Shown: piece after piece, positions 36,895 to 46,339 of the stretch | How the letters are laid out: the number at the start of each line of letters is the position of its first letter | Position numbering within the stretch: the stretch's first letter is position 1 | Notes under the pieces: generated by a model | Seen by the model: the letters and a program-made list of their open reading frames with translations, nothing else | Databases searched by the model: none | Told to the model about the DNA's origin: nothing | Position numbers and translations under genes: made by a program | Assembly: GCA_024711125.1 (NCBI GenBank) | Contig: JANJTM010000022.1 | Span: 1 to 64,000, forward strand | Source of the DNA: Rhodothermales bacterium | GTDB lineage: Bacteria > Bacteroidota > Rhodothermia > Rhodothermales > UBA10348 | Direction of reading: 5' to 3' | DNA: 64,000 nt

Positions 36895-39396
36895 ATGGCT
36901 TCCGCCCTCCGTTCGATTTTCGCGCTTCTTGTGCTCCTGATCGTCTCCTCGGCGCCGGCGACCGCCCAGTACTCCGGCCCCAGCGTGCCGGCGGTAGACA
37001 CCACGGAGCGTGCCCCATCCATCGGCACCATCGAGGGCACCGTCCTCGGCTCCGACTCCCGCGACGCCCTCCCTACCGCCACCGTGGCGGTCCTCAGCCT
37101 CCCGGACTCGGTACTCGTGACCGGCACCACGGCCGACGCCGACGGGCGGTTCGCGATCGAACGCCTCGCGCCGGGCCGGTATTTCGTTCGCGTGTCGTTC
37201 GTCGGGTACGAGCCGTTCGCGTCGGAACCCTTCACGATCACGCCCGGCAACCCCCGCATCGAGCTCGCGGCGATCAGCCTCGCGCCCGTCGCGGCCATGC
37301 TCGAGGGCGTGCAGGTCGAGGCCGAGCGCGCGGAGGTGGCCTTCGAGATCGACCGCACCGTCTACAATACGCGGGACCACATCGCGGCGCGGGGCGGAAA
37401 CGCGACCGACCTCCTGCAGAACATCCCGGCCATCGAGGTGGACGTGGACGGACGCGTTTCGCTGCGCGGCAACCAGAACGTGGGCATTCTCATCAACGGC
37501 AAGCCGGCGCCCGCCCGCGGCGACTTCCTGACGACGTTCCTGCAGCAGATTCCGGCCGATCTCGTCGAGCGCGTCGAGGTGCTTCCGAACCCGTCCGCGA
37601 AATTCGATCCCGAGGGCATGGCGGGCATGATCAACATCGTGCTCAAGCAGGGCTCGGAGCTCGGCACGAGCGGCGGCGTGATCCTGTCGGCCGGCACGGC
37701 CGACGAGCGCAACGCGTCGGGCAGCCTGAACGTGCAGAAAGGCCCGTGGACGGTGTTCTCGAATTATGGATACCGGTCGGAAGACCGCTCGTCGAACGGG
37801 TACAATTTCCGCGAGAACCGCTACCTGGATCCGCTCACGTTCCTCGAGCAGAACTCGGTGGGACAGCGCAGCTCGCGGTCCCACGTGGGAAGCATCGCGG
37901 CTGACTATGCCATCGACCCGAAGTCGACGTGGTCGGTCTCGGGGCTCGTCTCGCGCCGCGACGGGTCGAGCGACGATCTCAACCGATACGTCGAACTGGG
38001 GACTCCCGTCGACGCGACGGGTCGTTACGACCGCATTGCCGCGAATTCGGGGTCGGGAACGAACGTCGATCTTTCGACCGGTTTCCGCCGCGTCACCCAG
38101 CCTTCGGAGCGCGAACTGACCGCCGAGCTGCGCTTCAACCGCTCGGTGAACGGCAACTTCGACCGCTTCACCGAGAACCTGGTGTCGCTCGACGGAAACG
38201 AAACGACCGGCCTGCGGGAGCAGTCCCGCGACGACCTCGACGTGCGGGAGAACGAGTGGAACGGCCAGGTGGACTGGATCCGTCCGCTGGCAGGACTCAA
38301 GCTCGAGACCGGCTACAAGGGCACGGCGCGCTCGATGCAGAACGACCTCCTGACCGAGCGCATGGACCTCGCGACCGGGGTCTTCTCGACCGACGTAACG
38401 CGCACCAACGCATTCGCCTACGACGAGCAGGTGCATGCCGCCTACGCGCTCGTTTCCGGTCGCGTGGCGGGCCTCGACGTGCAGGCCGGCCTTCGCGCCG
38501 AGCAGGCACTGACCGCGTTCGACCTCTTCACCTCTGGCGAGACCTTCGACGGCGACTACCGGTCGCTCTTCCCCAGCGGCGTCGTGGCGTGGAAGCCGAC
38601 CGCGGCCCGGCAGGTAAAGCTTTCCTACAGCAAGCGCGTGAACCGTCCGCGCACGTCGATGCTCAACCCCTTCACGTCGTACGCCGACCCGCAGAATCTC
38701 TTCGCGGGCAATCCGTACCTGCGCCCCGAGTACACCCACGCGTTCGAACTCGGACTGCAGCAGTTCTCCCGCACGGGGTCGCTGTCGATCACGCCGTACT
38801 TCCGCCGCACGGTCGACCAGATGGAGCGCTTCAAGACCGTCAACGAGGACGGCACCTCGCTCACGACGTGGCGCAACTACGACCGCAGCGATTCCTTTGG
38901 CGCAGAAGTGATCGGAAGCCTTCGCGTCGGCCGCTCGCTGTCGGGTTTCGCGTCGTTCGACGCGTACCGCATCGTGACCGACGCCTCGGGCATCGACGAC
39001 GGCCTCGGCAGCAACGCGTTCTCGTGGTCGGCCCGGGCAAACCTCACCTGGACGGTGCGGGAAGGGCTCGACGTGCAGGCGTTCTACCTGTACCGCGCAC
39101 CGCGCGACGTGGCGCAGGGCCGCATCTCGTCGTTCACGGTGGCGAACCTCTCCATCCGTCAGAAGCTCATGGACGACAAGGCGTCGCTGACGCTGCGCGT
39201 GAGCGATCCGCTCGACCGGATGGGCTTCCGCTTCGAGATCGACAGCCCGACGTTCTACCAGCTCGGCGAGCGCCGCTGGGAATCGCGCCGCGCCACGCTC
39301 AGCTTTTCGTACAACTTCGGACAGGCCCCGAAGCGCTCGCAGCGCACCGACCGCGAGCGCGGCGACGGCGGCATGGGGGACGTAGGCATCAACTGA
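36895..39396 (+). CDS. TonB-receptor-like outer-membrane beta-barrel protein (OMP_b-brl_3 type)
   Basis: 833 residues. A signal peptide ending ATAQ is followed by a carboxypeptidase-regulatory-like domain at about 45-125 (GTIEGTVLGSDSRDALPTATV and DADGRFAIERLAPG). A plug-like region at about 140-240 contains NIPAIEVDVDGRVSLRGNQNVGILINGKP and LVERVEVLPNPSAKFDPEGMAG. A large barrel makes up the rest. This is the family of Bacteroidota barrels that resemble TonB receptors, probably importing or binding a ligand unknown from sequence. It lacks a terminal Phe and ends in a charged Arg/Asp/Gly tail. The gene is separate from the TonB operon and sits just after the repeat region. Confidence 0.92.
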   Translation: MASALRSIFALLVLLIVSSAPATAQYSGPSVPAVDTTERAPSIGTIEGTVLGSDSRDALPTATVAVLSLPDSVLVTGTTADADGRFAIERLAPGRYFVRVSFVGYEPFASEPFTITPGNPRIELAAISLAPVAAMLEGVQVEAERAEVAFEIDRTVYNTRDHIAARGGNATDLLQNIPAIEVDVDGRVSLRGNQNVGILINGKPAPARGDFLTTFLQQIPADLVERVEVLPNPSAKFDPEGMAGMINIVLKQGSELGTSGGVILSAGTADERNASGSLNVQKGPWTVFSNYGYRSEDRSSNGYNFRENRYLDPLTFLEQNSVGQRSSRSHVGSIAADYAIDPKSTWSVSGLVSRRDGSSDDLNRYVELGTPVDATGRYDRIAANSGSGTNVDLSTGFRRVTQPSERELTAELRFNRSVNGNFDRFTENLVSLDGNETTGLREQSRDDLDVRENEWNGQVDWIRPLAGLKLETGYKGTARSMQNDLLTERMDLATGVFSTDVTRTNAFAYDEQVHAAYALVSGRVAGLDVQAGLRAEQALTAFDLFTSGETFDGDYRSLFPSGVVAWKPTAARQVKLSYSKRVNRPRTSMLNPFTSYADPQNLFAGNPYLRPEYTHAFELGLQQFSRTGSLSITPYFRRTVDQMERFKTVNEDGTSLTTWRNYDRSDSFGAEVIGSLRVGRSLSGFASFDAYRIVTDASGIDDGLGSNAFSWSARANLTWTVREGLDVQAFYLYRAPRDVAQGRISSFTVANLSIRQKLMDDKASLTLRVSDPLDRMGFRFEIDSPTFYQLGERRWESRRATLSFSYNFGQAPKRSQRTDRERGDGGMGDVGIN

Positions 39397-39439
39397 CCGC
39401 GTTGCGTGTGGGGGCGGATCGGCCTCTATGGGGTAAGCG

Positions 39440-39447
39440 TACCTTGC
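39440..39447 (+). promoter_or_regulatory. Candidate -7 box TACCTTGC of recQ
   Basis: Nineteen bases before the ATG at 39467. The same octamer is found 24 bases before the GH5 gene. Confidence 0.35.
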
Positions 39448-39466
39448 CCGACCCCGAGCCGCCCCC

Positions 39467-40993
39467 ATGCCCACCCCCGAACAGATCCTCCGCGTCGTAT
39501 TCGGCTACCCGGAATTCCGGCCGGGGCAGAAGGAGGTCATCGAGGCGGTGCTCGCCGGGCGCGACTGCATCGCGCTCATGCCGACGGGCGCCGGCAAGTC
39601 GCTGACATACCAGGTCCCGGCCCGCCTGCTGCCGGGCACGGTGCTGGTCCTTTCTCCGCTCATCTCGCTGATGAAGGACCAGGTCGACGCGGTGGTCGCG
39701 CTCGGCTTCCGGGCGGTGGCGATCAACTCGACGCTCACGCCGGAGGAGCGCAGGGAGCGGCTGGCAGCCTTCCGCAACGGGCAGTACGAGCTGGTGTACC
39801 TGGCGCCCGAGGCGCTCGACGGACCGCTGCAGGACTTCGTGCAGGGATGCCCGATTTCGCTGCTCGTCGTCGACGAGGCGCACTGCATCAGCCAGTGGGG
39901 GCATGATTTCCGCCCGTCGTACCGGCGGTTGCAGGGGCTGAAGGCCCAATTGGACGTGCCGGTGCTCGCCCTTACCGCGACCGCTACGCGGCAGGTCGCG
40001 CTCGACATCCTGCGCCAGCTGGGCATGCGGAAACCGGCCGGCTACAAGGGCTCGTTCTTCCGCCCGAACCTGCACATCTCGGCGCGGAAGAAGGGGCAGG
40101 GCGGGCACACGCGGTCCGAGATCCTGGCGCTCGTGCGGCTGCACCGGGGGGAAAGCGGCATCGTGTACTGCCAGAGCCGCAAGGCGGTCGAGCAGATGAC
40201 CGATTTCCTCGTTGAGCACGGGGTGCGGGCACTGCCCTACCACGCGGGACTCGACGCGGAGGCGCGCTCGCGCAACCAGGAAGCGTTCCAGCGGGACGAC
40301 GTCGACGTCATCGTCGCGACCATCGCGTTCGGCATGGGCATCGACAAGTCGAACGTGCGCTTCGTGATCCACCGGGACATGCCGAAGGACGTGGAGTCCT
40401 GGTACCAGGAGATCGGGCGCGCGGGACGCGACGGGCTACGGTCCGATTGCGTGCTGTTCTACTCGTGGGCCGACGTGAAGGCGCACGAGCGCTTTCTCGA
40501 CGGGTTGGAGGACGAATCCCTGCGGAAGCGCCAGCAGGCGGCGACGGCGCATCTCTTCCGGCTGGTCGAGGACGCGACCTGCCGCCACCGGGCCATCGTG
40601 GCCCATTTCGACGAGCGCATCGAGGCCTGCGGCTCCTCCTGCGACGTGTGCACGGGGGTGAGCGTGGAGGACCGCGTCGCCGCGGCGACGCCCGTCCGCG
40701 GCAAGCGCCGGAAGACCGGCCCCACCCTCCTGCCGATTCCCGAACCGGAGCCGCGGGGCGACGAGCACCTGCTCTTCGACCGGCTGCGCGGCCTGCGGCG
40801 GAAGGTGGCCGACCGCGCCGGCGTGCCGGCCTACGTGGTGTTCAACGACCGCACGCTGCAGGAAATGGCGGTGCGACGGCCCCGCACGACCGCCGAGCTG
40901 CTCCAGGTCTCCGGCGTGGGCGCGGCCAAGCTCGAACGGTTCGGCGAGGCCTTCCTGGACGCGATCCGCGACTTCGAGGACGGGGCGGGCTGA
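39467..40993 (+). CDS. recQ: ATP-dependent DNA helicase RecQ, short form
   Basis: 508 residues, against about 610 for the Escherichia coli enzyme. Motif I is [11 protein letters not shown] and motif II is [16 protein letters not shown]. Motif V/VI are [15 protein letters not shown] and [10 protein letters not shown]. The zinc site begins at C372 and continues as [10 protein letters not shown]. The HRDC domain follows almost at once, from about residue 432 ([17 protein letters not shown]), leaving only about 35 residues where the winged-helix part of RecQ normally lies, so that domain appears absent. It unwinds DNA 3' to 5' in recombination and fork repair; loss of the winged helix would alter DNA-end recognition. 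It converges on the methyltransferase gene with a single base between stops. Confidence 0.96.
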   Translation: MPTPEQILRVVFGYPEFRPGQKEVIEAVLAGRDCIALMPTGAGKSLTYQVPARLLPGTVLVLSPLISLMKDQVDAVVALGFRAVAINSTLTPEERRERLAAFRNGQYELVYLAPEALDGPLQDFVQGCPISLLVVDEAHCISQWGHDFRPSYRRLQGLKAQLDVPVLALTATATRQVALDILRQLGMRKPAGYKGSFFRPNLHISARKKGQGGHTRSEILALVRLHRGESGIVYCQSRKAVEQMTDFLVEHGVRALPYHAGLDAEARSRNQEAFQRDDVDVIVATIAFGMGIDKSNVRFVIHRDMPKDVESWYQEIGRAGRDGLRSDCVLFYSWADVKAHERFLDGLEDESLRKRQQAATAHLFRLVEDATCRHRAIVAHFDERIEACGSSCDVCTGVSVEDRVAAATPVRGKRRKTGPTLLPIPEPEPRGDEHLLFDRLRGLRRKVADRAGVPAYVVFNDRTLQEMAVRRPRTTAELLQVSGVGAAKLERFGEAFLDAIRDFEDGAG

Positions 40994-40994
40994 G

Positions 40995-41870
40995 TCAGAC
41001 CTCGCCCAGCGCTTCCCGCACGGCTCGGATGAATGCCGGCGTCGTCCCGCAACACCCTCCCACCACCGTCGCGCCGGCCCGGACCATCGCGACGAGGTCC
41101 GCGGCGAACGGGCCCGCAGGCGCCTCGACGACCCGCCCGTCGGCGCCGAGGACCGGGGGACCGGCGTTCGGCTCGGCAAGCAGCGCTCCCCCGACCGACC
41201 GGACCGCATGCTCCAGCATGGGCCGCATGACATCGGACGGTACCGAACAGTTCATTCCGACCGTCGTGGCCCCGGCCTCGCGCAACGCGACGAGCGACGC
41301 CGCCAGTTCGTCGCCCATCATCGTATACCACCCGTCCGGCGCGGGTTCGAACGTCATCGACGCCCAGACCGGAAGCCCGGTGGCAATCGCCGCCCGGACC
41401 GCGCAGAGCGCCTCGCGCACGTCGAACATCGTCTCGATCGAAACCAGGTCGGCGCCCGCCCCGGCGAGGGCAGAGGCCTGCTCGCGGAAACCGGCCTCGA
41501 CTTCCTCCTCACCCGCCGTGCCCATCGGAGGCAGCAGCAAGCCCGATGGACCGATGTTGCCGGCCACACGCACGCCCGGGCCCGCGGCACGCCGTGCCAC
41601 GCCCACCGCGATCGCATTCAGTTCCGCACAGCGCCCCGCGAGCCCGATCGTCGCCAGTTTTGCCGGTGAAGCGCCGAACGTGGCGGTCTGGATGACGTCC
41701 GACCCGGCCTCGACGTAGGCCCGGTGGGCCGCTTCGATACGTTCCGGGGCCTCAAGGAGCCAGGTTTCCGGGGCCTTCCCCGCCGAAAGACCCATGGCCT
41801 GGAGCAGGGTGCCCATGCCGCCGTCGAGGAGGAGCGCCTCCCCCGGCCGGGTCGCATCGTCAAGCCGCAT
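40995..41870 (-). CDS. mmuM: Homocysteine S-methyltransferase
   Basis: 291 residues. The zinc-binding cysteines of the family are present: C208 in VGMNCS and the C273-C274 pair in GGCCGT. Other family landmarks are LLDGGMGT at the N-terminus, TATFGAS and ETMFDVREA. It transfers a methyl group to homocysteine, probably from S-methylmethionine or a betaine-type donor, to make methionine in the cytosol. Length is close to YagD/MmuM (about 310), without the cobalamin domains of MetH. Conserved single-gene arrangement; nothing else from methionine synthesis lies nearby. Confidence 0.92.
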   Translation of the reverse strand: MRLDDATRPGEALLLDGGMGTLLQAMGLSAGKAPETWLLEAPERIEAAHRAYVEAGSDVIQTATFGASPAKLATIGLAGRCAELNAIAVGVARRAAGPGVRVAGNIGPSGLLLPPMGTAGEEEVEAGFREQASALAGAGADLVSIETMFDVREALCAVRAAIATGLPVWASMTFEPAPDGWYTMMGDELAASLVALREAGATTVGMNCSVPSDVMRPMLEHAVRSVGGALLAEPNAGPPVLGADGRVVEAPAGPFAADLVAMVRAGATVVGGCCGTTPAFIRAVREALGEV

Positions 41871-42064
41871 GTCGCGAACCGATGAGGTGTCGAGGGATCA
41901 ATCGCCTCGGCGCCGCGGGGTTTCCCCGGGACGAATCCGGGCATAATGCGGAAGCAAGTTCGCGCAGCGCCCCGTCATCGATTCCGATCCGGTTGTTGTA
42001 CTCACCCTCTGTCTGCGGGGCCGGCCCCGGGCGGAGGTCCCGTGCGCGCGACCCCGACCCATCC

Positions 42065-42069
42065 GGAGG
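42065..42069 (+). promoter_or_regulatory. Shine-Dalgarno GGAGG of the giant propeller gene
   Basis: Five bases before the ATG at 42075. It decides this start over an in-frame ATG at 41946, which would add 43 residues before the signal peptide. Confidence 0.75.
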
Positions 42070-42074
42070 ACCTC

Positions 42075-45000
42075 ATGAGGCGCCTTCTTACGGCAGGCCT
42101 GCCGGCCGTCGTCCTGCTATCGGCCGTTTGCATGACGCCATCGGCCGCTGCGCGGCAGGACGACCACCTCGTCATCGGCTACAGCCACGGCGACACCGGG
42201 GCCTGGCGCATCGCCCGGCTCAACGTGAACGGGGGTGGCCCAATGACCATCCTCGACCGGCCGTGGCCGAGGGGTCCCGTAACGGACCTGTATTATTCCG
42301 AACCGTGGGTGTACGCCCGCATCGCCGACGAGATAGTCCGGTTCGGTCCAGACGGGAAAGCCATCGAATTCTTGATGGCCGGCCTGTCAGAGGGGGACGC
42401 CAGCAGCATCGCCCGGGCCGGCAGCGCCGTGTACTGGTCGGAGTGGCCCTTGGACAGAGGACCGTGGATTCGCCGACTGGACCTATCGACCGGGGAGATC
42501 GCCGATGTCTACGCCGACGGCACGCCGATCCTCGACCTGGATGCCCATGTGAGCAACATGGGCGTTGACCTTGCCTTCGTGCAGAACGGCAGCGTCTTTC
42601 TCCTGGAGAGCGGAGAATCCACCCCACGGCTGCTGTACGATTCGGGCGGAGGATCGACGCAGCCGGGTGTGCTGAAGCTGGACCAGGACTTCTCGACAAT
42701 AGTCGCCGCGACGTCTAACGCTATCCTATCGATCACCGCCACGGGTCCGCCGTCCACGGTGTTTGATTTCGCGACGATCGGCCAGCCGACGATGAACGTG
42801 ACGGCACTCCAGATCGACCCGATGAATTCCTGGGTGTACTGGGCCGGCCGCATCTGGAACGGTCAATCGCTTTCGGGGGTCTGGCGCGTACGCCGGGACG
42901 GCACCGGCTTCGAGGAAGTCTGGCGTGCCTCGACCGAGGATATCTTTATCCACTCGATGGCCCTGGTCCCGGTCATCGTCCCCCTTGGAGATCACGTCAC
43001 TGTTGAACGCATCGCAGCTCCGCGAGCGTGGGGGCGCGCCGCGGACGGCTCTCCCGCCCCGACTGAATCGACGGTAAGGGCCGTAATCAAGGCGGCCGGA
43101 GACACGCCGGCAGGAACGGAGGTGGTACTGGCGCTCACCACACCCGGTCTGCGGCTCTCGCCCGGCGAAACGCGAACGCGCATGCTCGGAGCACTGTACG
43201 CCAACCAGCGGGTCGAACTCGACTGGCGCCTGCAGATCGACCCAGCGGCTTACGGGGAGGCCGAGTTCGAGGTCCGGGCAACCCGTCAACAACACGCAAG
43301 CCCGCCGTGGAATATCCGAATTCCGGAACCGGACCACGAGTGGACGGACGCCCTGGCCGCCGTGTACTTCACGCAGGCCGTGACCGGGCCGGGCGGTGAG
43401 ATATCGCGACCGCTGGTTCGATTCGGTACCGACGGATCCTTCCGCCATGCGGTTGCCGTCCCGTACCTGGACATCACCGCGGCAGCCTTCGACCCGGTGG
43501 ACCGCCGGTTGTACTACGCCGCGTGGACCGTGCGCTCCTCGACGCCCGCCGGAGCCGATACCCGGGTCGTGCTCTCCCCCGGAGAAACCGTCCGAAATTT
43601 TGCCATCGACTCCTACCGTAGATGGCTCTACTACGACGGGTGGGGATCGCTGCGGCGAATGGCGCTCGACGGAAGCTCGGCGTCGGTGCTCGCCTCCGGG
43701 GAGGCGAAGACCGCGCCGGTCGCAGTCGACGAAACGAGTGGTCGCGTGTACTGGGCGGAACAGAGTCTGACCGACCGTCCGACCCTCCAGCGGGCCAACG
43801 CATCGATATCGGATCGCTGCGAACTGGACAGCCGAAGACTGCACCTCGTCGAGGGTCTTGCATTCGACGGAACGACGGAACGTCTGTACATCGCCGACCA
43901 CCGCGACGAAGGTCTCTTCCTCCTGGAGATGAATACCTTCGAGGAGTGCGACCGCTTCGCGCCCATGAGGCTCGTCACGCCGCCGCGCCCGGGTGGCCCG
44001 GCCGGATCGCTTGCGATCGACTCCAATACAGGCACCCTGTACTGGGCCGAGTCCGACACGGGACCGAACGACGTTGCGAGGGAACGCGTCATGGCCGTTT
44101 CGGTGGCCGGCGGTCTGCCGTACCAGATTTCGGAAGGACCCCGAGGAATGCTTCCGCCCCCCATCGCCCTCGCTCACGGAGGCGGTCGCCTCTCCTACGA
44201 ACTGCGCCCAGGTCAGACTCCGACGCTGACGCGGGGCGCGGGCGGCGGTCTCGAACCGGAGACCTTCAGATTGCCGGTGACCCTCGCGAACCTCGGCGAC
44301 ATCGACGGCACGTCCCTCCAGGTGGAGCTGTCGGTGCCCTCCGGATTGGTGGTGGACGGCGCGGCCGCCCAGTCCGTGAACCTGCTGGAAGCCGGTCTCT
44401 CGACGGATCTCGAATGGACCGTGTCGGTCACGGACCTGGTGTACGGCCCGATTCCGTATACCGTGACGGTTCGATCGGGAGCAACCGTGCTTGCGCGCGC
44501 GTCGGGTTCGATAAGCGTTCCGGAGCCCCCTGTCGCGGCGATCTACTGGGCCGAAAGCCCAGGGAACTGGGGACCGGCCGCCGTGCTGCGGGCGGGGCCT
44601 GACGGGGGAGACGTGCAGACGGTGGTCAGTACGGTGAATCTCGGAGGCCTCGCCCTCGATTCGGGTCGGGGTCGGCTGTACTGGGGTCGCAGCGACCAGG
44701 TGCGGGAGTCGGACTTCGCCGGCCAGGGGGAACGACTCCTGGCGAGCTGCGGGGCCCTTCCGGGCTTCCCGTGCTGGGTCGACGAGCTTACCCTGAACCC
44801 GTCATCGGACGAACTTGTGGCCGGGCTACTCTACACCGTAGGCGCCGGGTCGTACCGAACGGACGTGGGGTTTGCGGACCTCGCGTCCGGGTCGGGTTGG
44901 GAGGACGAAGCGATGCGCGCCCGGATCGACACCGACGCCGATTCGACGTATCTCGCCTTCGACCCCGGGTCCGACACGGTGTTCTGGACGCGGTACTGGA

Positions 45001-46301
45001 CCGGCGGCGTATATGCCCGGCCGCGCGCACCGACCGGGGGTGGCGCGCGCACGGTGGTGCCCCCTTCCCACGCACGCCGCCCGCAGGGCCTGACCATCGA
45101 TGCCGTCAGCGGGAGCCTGCTCTTCATCGACGAGCCCACTGCGGGCTCCTGGCGAATCCGACGCGTCTCCACCGGGGGTTCCGGTCTGGAAACCCTGTAC
45201 GAGTGTGGGGCCTGCCGGCCGGTCGACCTGGCGTGGTCCAGCGGCGAATCCCGCCTCTACTGGACCGACAATCTGCTCGACCGGATCCTCGCTGGTGACG
45301 TGACCGCACAGGGACTGGAAAACGTGCGGGTGCTCGTACAGCGGCCGGCCAGTCCGCGAGGGGACGGTCCATTCCACCTCGCGCTTGCGTACGCGGTGCC
45401 GGGAGGTGAAACGGAAGCCCTGCGGCATTTCGACCCGACCGCCGAACCCAACGCCCCGACACTCGACCCGGGCGGCGGCTCCTCCCTCGGGTACCTGACC
45501 GGCACGAACGCCGACGCCGACCAGGCGGCCGCCACCTCCTTCCTCGCGCCCTCGGCGGGCAAGACGGCCGGAAGCGTCGATCTCCTGACCGACGTCCGGG
45601 TCTGGTTCGCGGCCCGTCGGGCGGATGTCGGACAGGAAACCTACCGGTTGGTCGTGCGCACGGTCGATTCGGAAGGCCGACCCACCGATGACGTTCTCTT
45701 CGCCCGGGAATACCCGGTTTCGGCGATTCCGCTGCCGATTTCGGGGGCAGACACGGAACCGGTCGGGCACCGCATCGAGCCGCCCGTCGAGGTGCCGACC
45801 CCGTTCTCGATCGCCGTCGAGTATCCGCAGGGCGCTCCCGTCGACCTCTTCGCCATCGGGGCAACAAACCTGATGGGCGAGCCGATCGACGACGCGTGGG
45901 TGCGACAGGCCGACGGCACGTGGCGCACGCTCACGGAGGCGCGCTTCGGCGGAACCGACGGGGTGCAACTCTGGATCGAGGCCACCCTGAGGCGAGCGCT
46001 GTCGGTCGGAACCGTCCACGAGGACGCCGCAATCCCATCCCGGACCGAGTTCGTCGCCCTGTTCCCGAATCCGACCCTGGGGCCGACGACCGCCGACGTG
46101 TCGCTCTCGACCGGCGGCCGCGTACGCATCCGGCTTTACGACCTGCTCGGACGCGAGGTCTTCGCGATCCGGTACGAGGAGCTGCCGGCCGGCGTGCACC
46201 GGATTCCGATCGACCTCTCGCGACTGGCGGCGGGCATGTACGTCGCGCGTATCGAGGCCGCCTCGGGCTCGGCGTCCCGATTGCTCGCGAAGCTGCGCTG
46301 A
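42075..46301 (+). CDS. Giant secreted YWTD-propeller protein with T9SS sorting domain
   Basis: 1408 residues from the ATG at 42075. The signal peptide ends near SAAARQ. Many repeats carry the LDL-receptor class-B/YWTD signature: VYWSEWPLD, WVYWAGRIW, RVYWAEQSL, TLYWAESDTG, AIYWAESPG, RLYWGRSDQV and RLYWTDNLLD, spread over both halves. This gives at least two six-bladed propellers, separated near residues 710-820 by an Ig/CARDB-like segment (LPVTLANLGDIDGTSLQVEL). A jelly-roll-like region follows, and the tail LFPNPTLGPTTADV through YDLLGREVF to GMYVARIE is a T9SS sorting domain. YWTD propellers bind proteins or peptides, so a surface-binding role is plausible; no enzyme motif is seen. Codon and base use match the neighbours. 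Confidence 0.87.
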   Translation: MRRLLTAGLPAVVLLSAVCMTPSAAARQDDHLVIGYSHGDTGAWRIARLNVNGGGPMTILDRPWPRGPVTDLYYSEPWVYARIADEIVRFGPDGKAIEFLMAGLSEGDASSIARAGSAVYWSEWPLDRGPWIRRLDLSTGEIADVYADGTPILDLDAHVSNMGVDLAFVQNGSVFLLESGESTPRLLYDSGGGSTQPGVLKLDQDFSTIVAATSNAILSITATGPPSTVFDFATIGQPTMNVTALQIDPMNSWVYWAGRIWNGQSLSGVWRVRRDGTGFEEVWRASTEDIFIHSMALVPVIVPLGDHVTVERIAAPRAWGRAADGSPAPTESTVRAVIKAAGDTPAGTEVVLALTTPGLRLSPGETRTRMLGALYANQRVELDWRLQIDPAAYGEAEFEVRATRQQHASPPWNIRIPEPDHEWTDALAAVYFTQAVTGPGGEISRPLVRFGTDGSFRHAVAVPYLDITAAAFDPVDRRLYYAAWTVRSSTPAGADTRVVLSPGETVRNFAIDSYRRWLYYDGWGSLRRMALDGSSASVLASGEAKTAPVAVDETSGRVYWAEQSLTDRPTLQRANASISDRCELDSRRLHLVEGLAFDGTTERLYIADHRDEGLFLLEMNTFEECDRFAPMRLVTPPRPGGPAGSLAIDSNTGTLYWAESDTGPNDVARERVMAVSVAGGLPYQISEGPRGMLPPPIALAHGGGRLSYELRPGQTPTLTRGAGGGLEPETFRLPVTLANLGDIDGTSLQVELSVPSGLVVDGAAAQSVNLLEAGLSTDLEWTVSVTDLVYGPIPYTVTVRSGATVLARASGSISVPEPPVAAIYWAESPGNWGPAAVLRAGPDGGDVQTVVSTVNLGGLALDSGRGRLYWGRSDQVRESDFAGQGERLLASCGALPGFPCWVDELTLNPSSDELVAGLLYTVGAGSYRTDVGFADLASGSGWEDEAMRARIDTDADSTYLAFDPGSDTVFWTRYWTGGVYARPRAPTGGGARTVVPPSHARRPQGLTIDAVSGSLLFIDEPTAGSWRIRRVSTGGSGLETLYECGACRPVDLAWSSGESRLYWTDNLLDRILAGDVTAQGLENVRVLVQRPASPRGDGPFHLALAYAVPGGETEALRHFDPTAEPNAPTLDPGGGSSLGYLTGTNADADQAAATSFLAPSAGKTAGSVDLLTDVRVWFAARRADVGQETYRLVVRTVDSEGRPTDDVLFAREYPVSAIPLPISGADTEPVGHRIEPPVEVPTPFSIAVEYPQGAPVDLFAIGATNLMGEPIDDAWVRQADGTWRTLTEARFGGTDGVQLWIEATLRRALSVGTVHEDAAIPSRTEFVALFPNPTLGPTTADVSLSTGGRVRIRLYDLLGREVFAIRYEELPAGVHRIPIDLSRLAAGMYVARIEAASGSASRLLAKLR

Positions 46302-46312
46302 TCCTCCCGGAC

Positions 46313-46339
46313 GGTGCCCCGCGAACGCCCCGGGGCACC
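46313..46339. terminator. Hairpin between convergent propeller genes
   Basis: A 9-base perfect stem (GGTGCCCCG with CGGGGCACC) and 9-base loop fill the 38-base gap between two stops. No T-run. Confidence 0.6.

Noticed and set aside
36595-39474. 959-codon minus-strand frame over the barrel gene
   Set aside because: The plus strand encodes a coherent receptor-like barrel; the minus translation is low-complexity.
42001-42074. Upstream ATG at 41946 as the start of the giant propeller gene
   Set aside because: The ATG at 42075 has GGAGG at the right distance and begins a signal peptide; the extension is Arg/Pro-rich and non-conserved in appearance.
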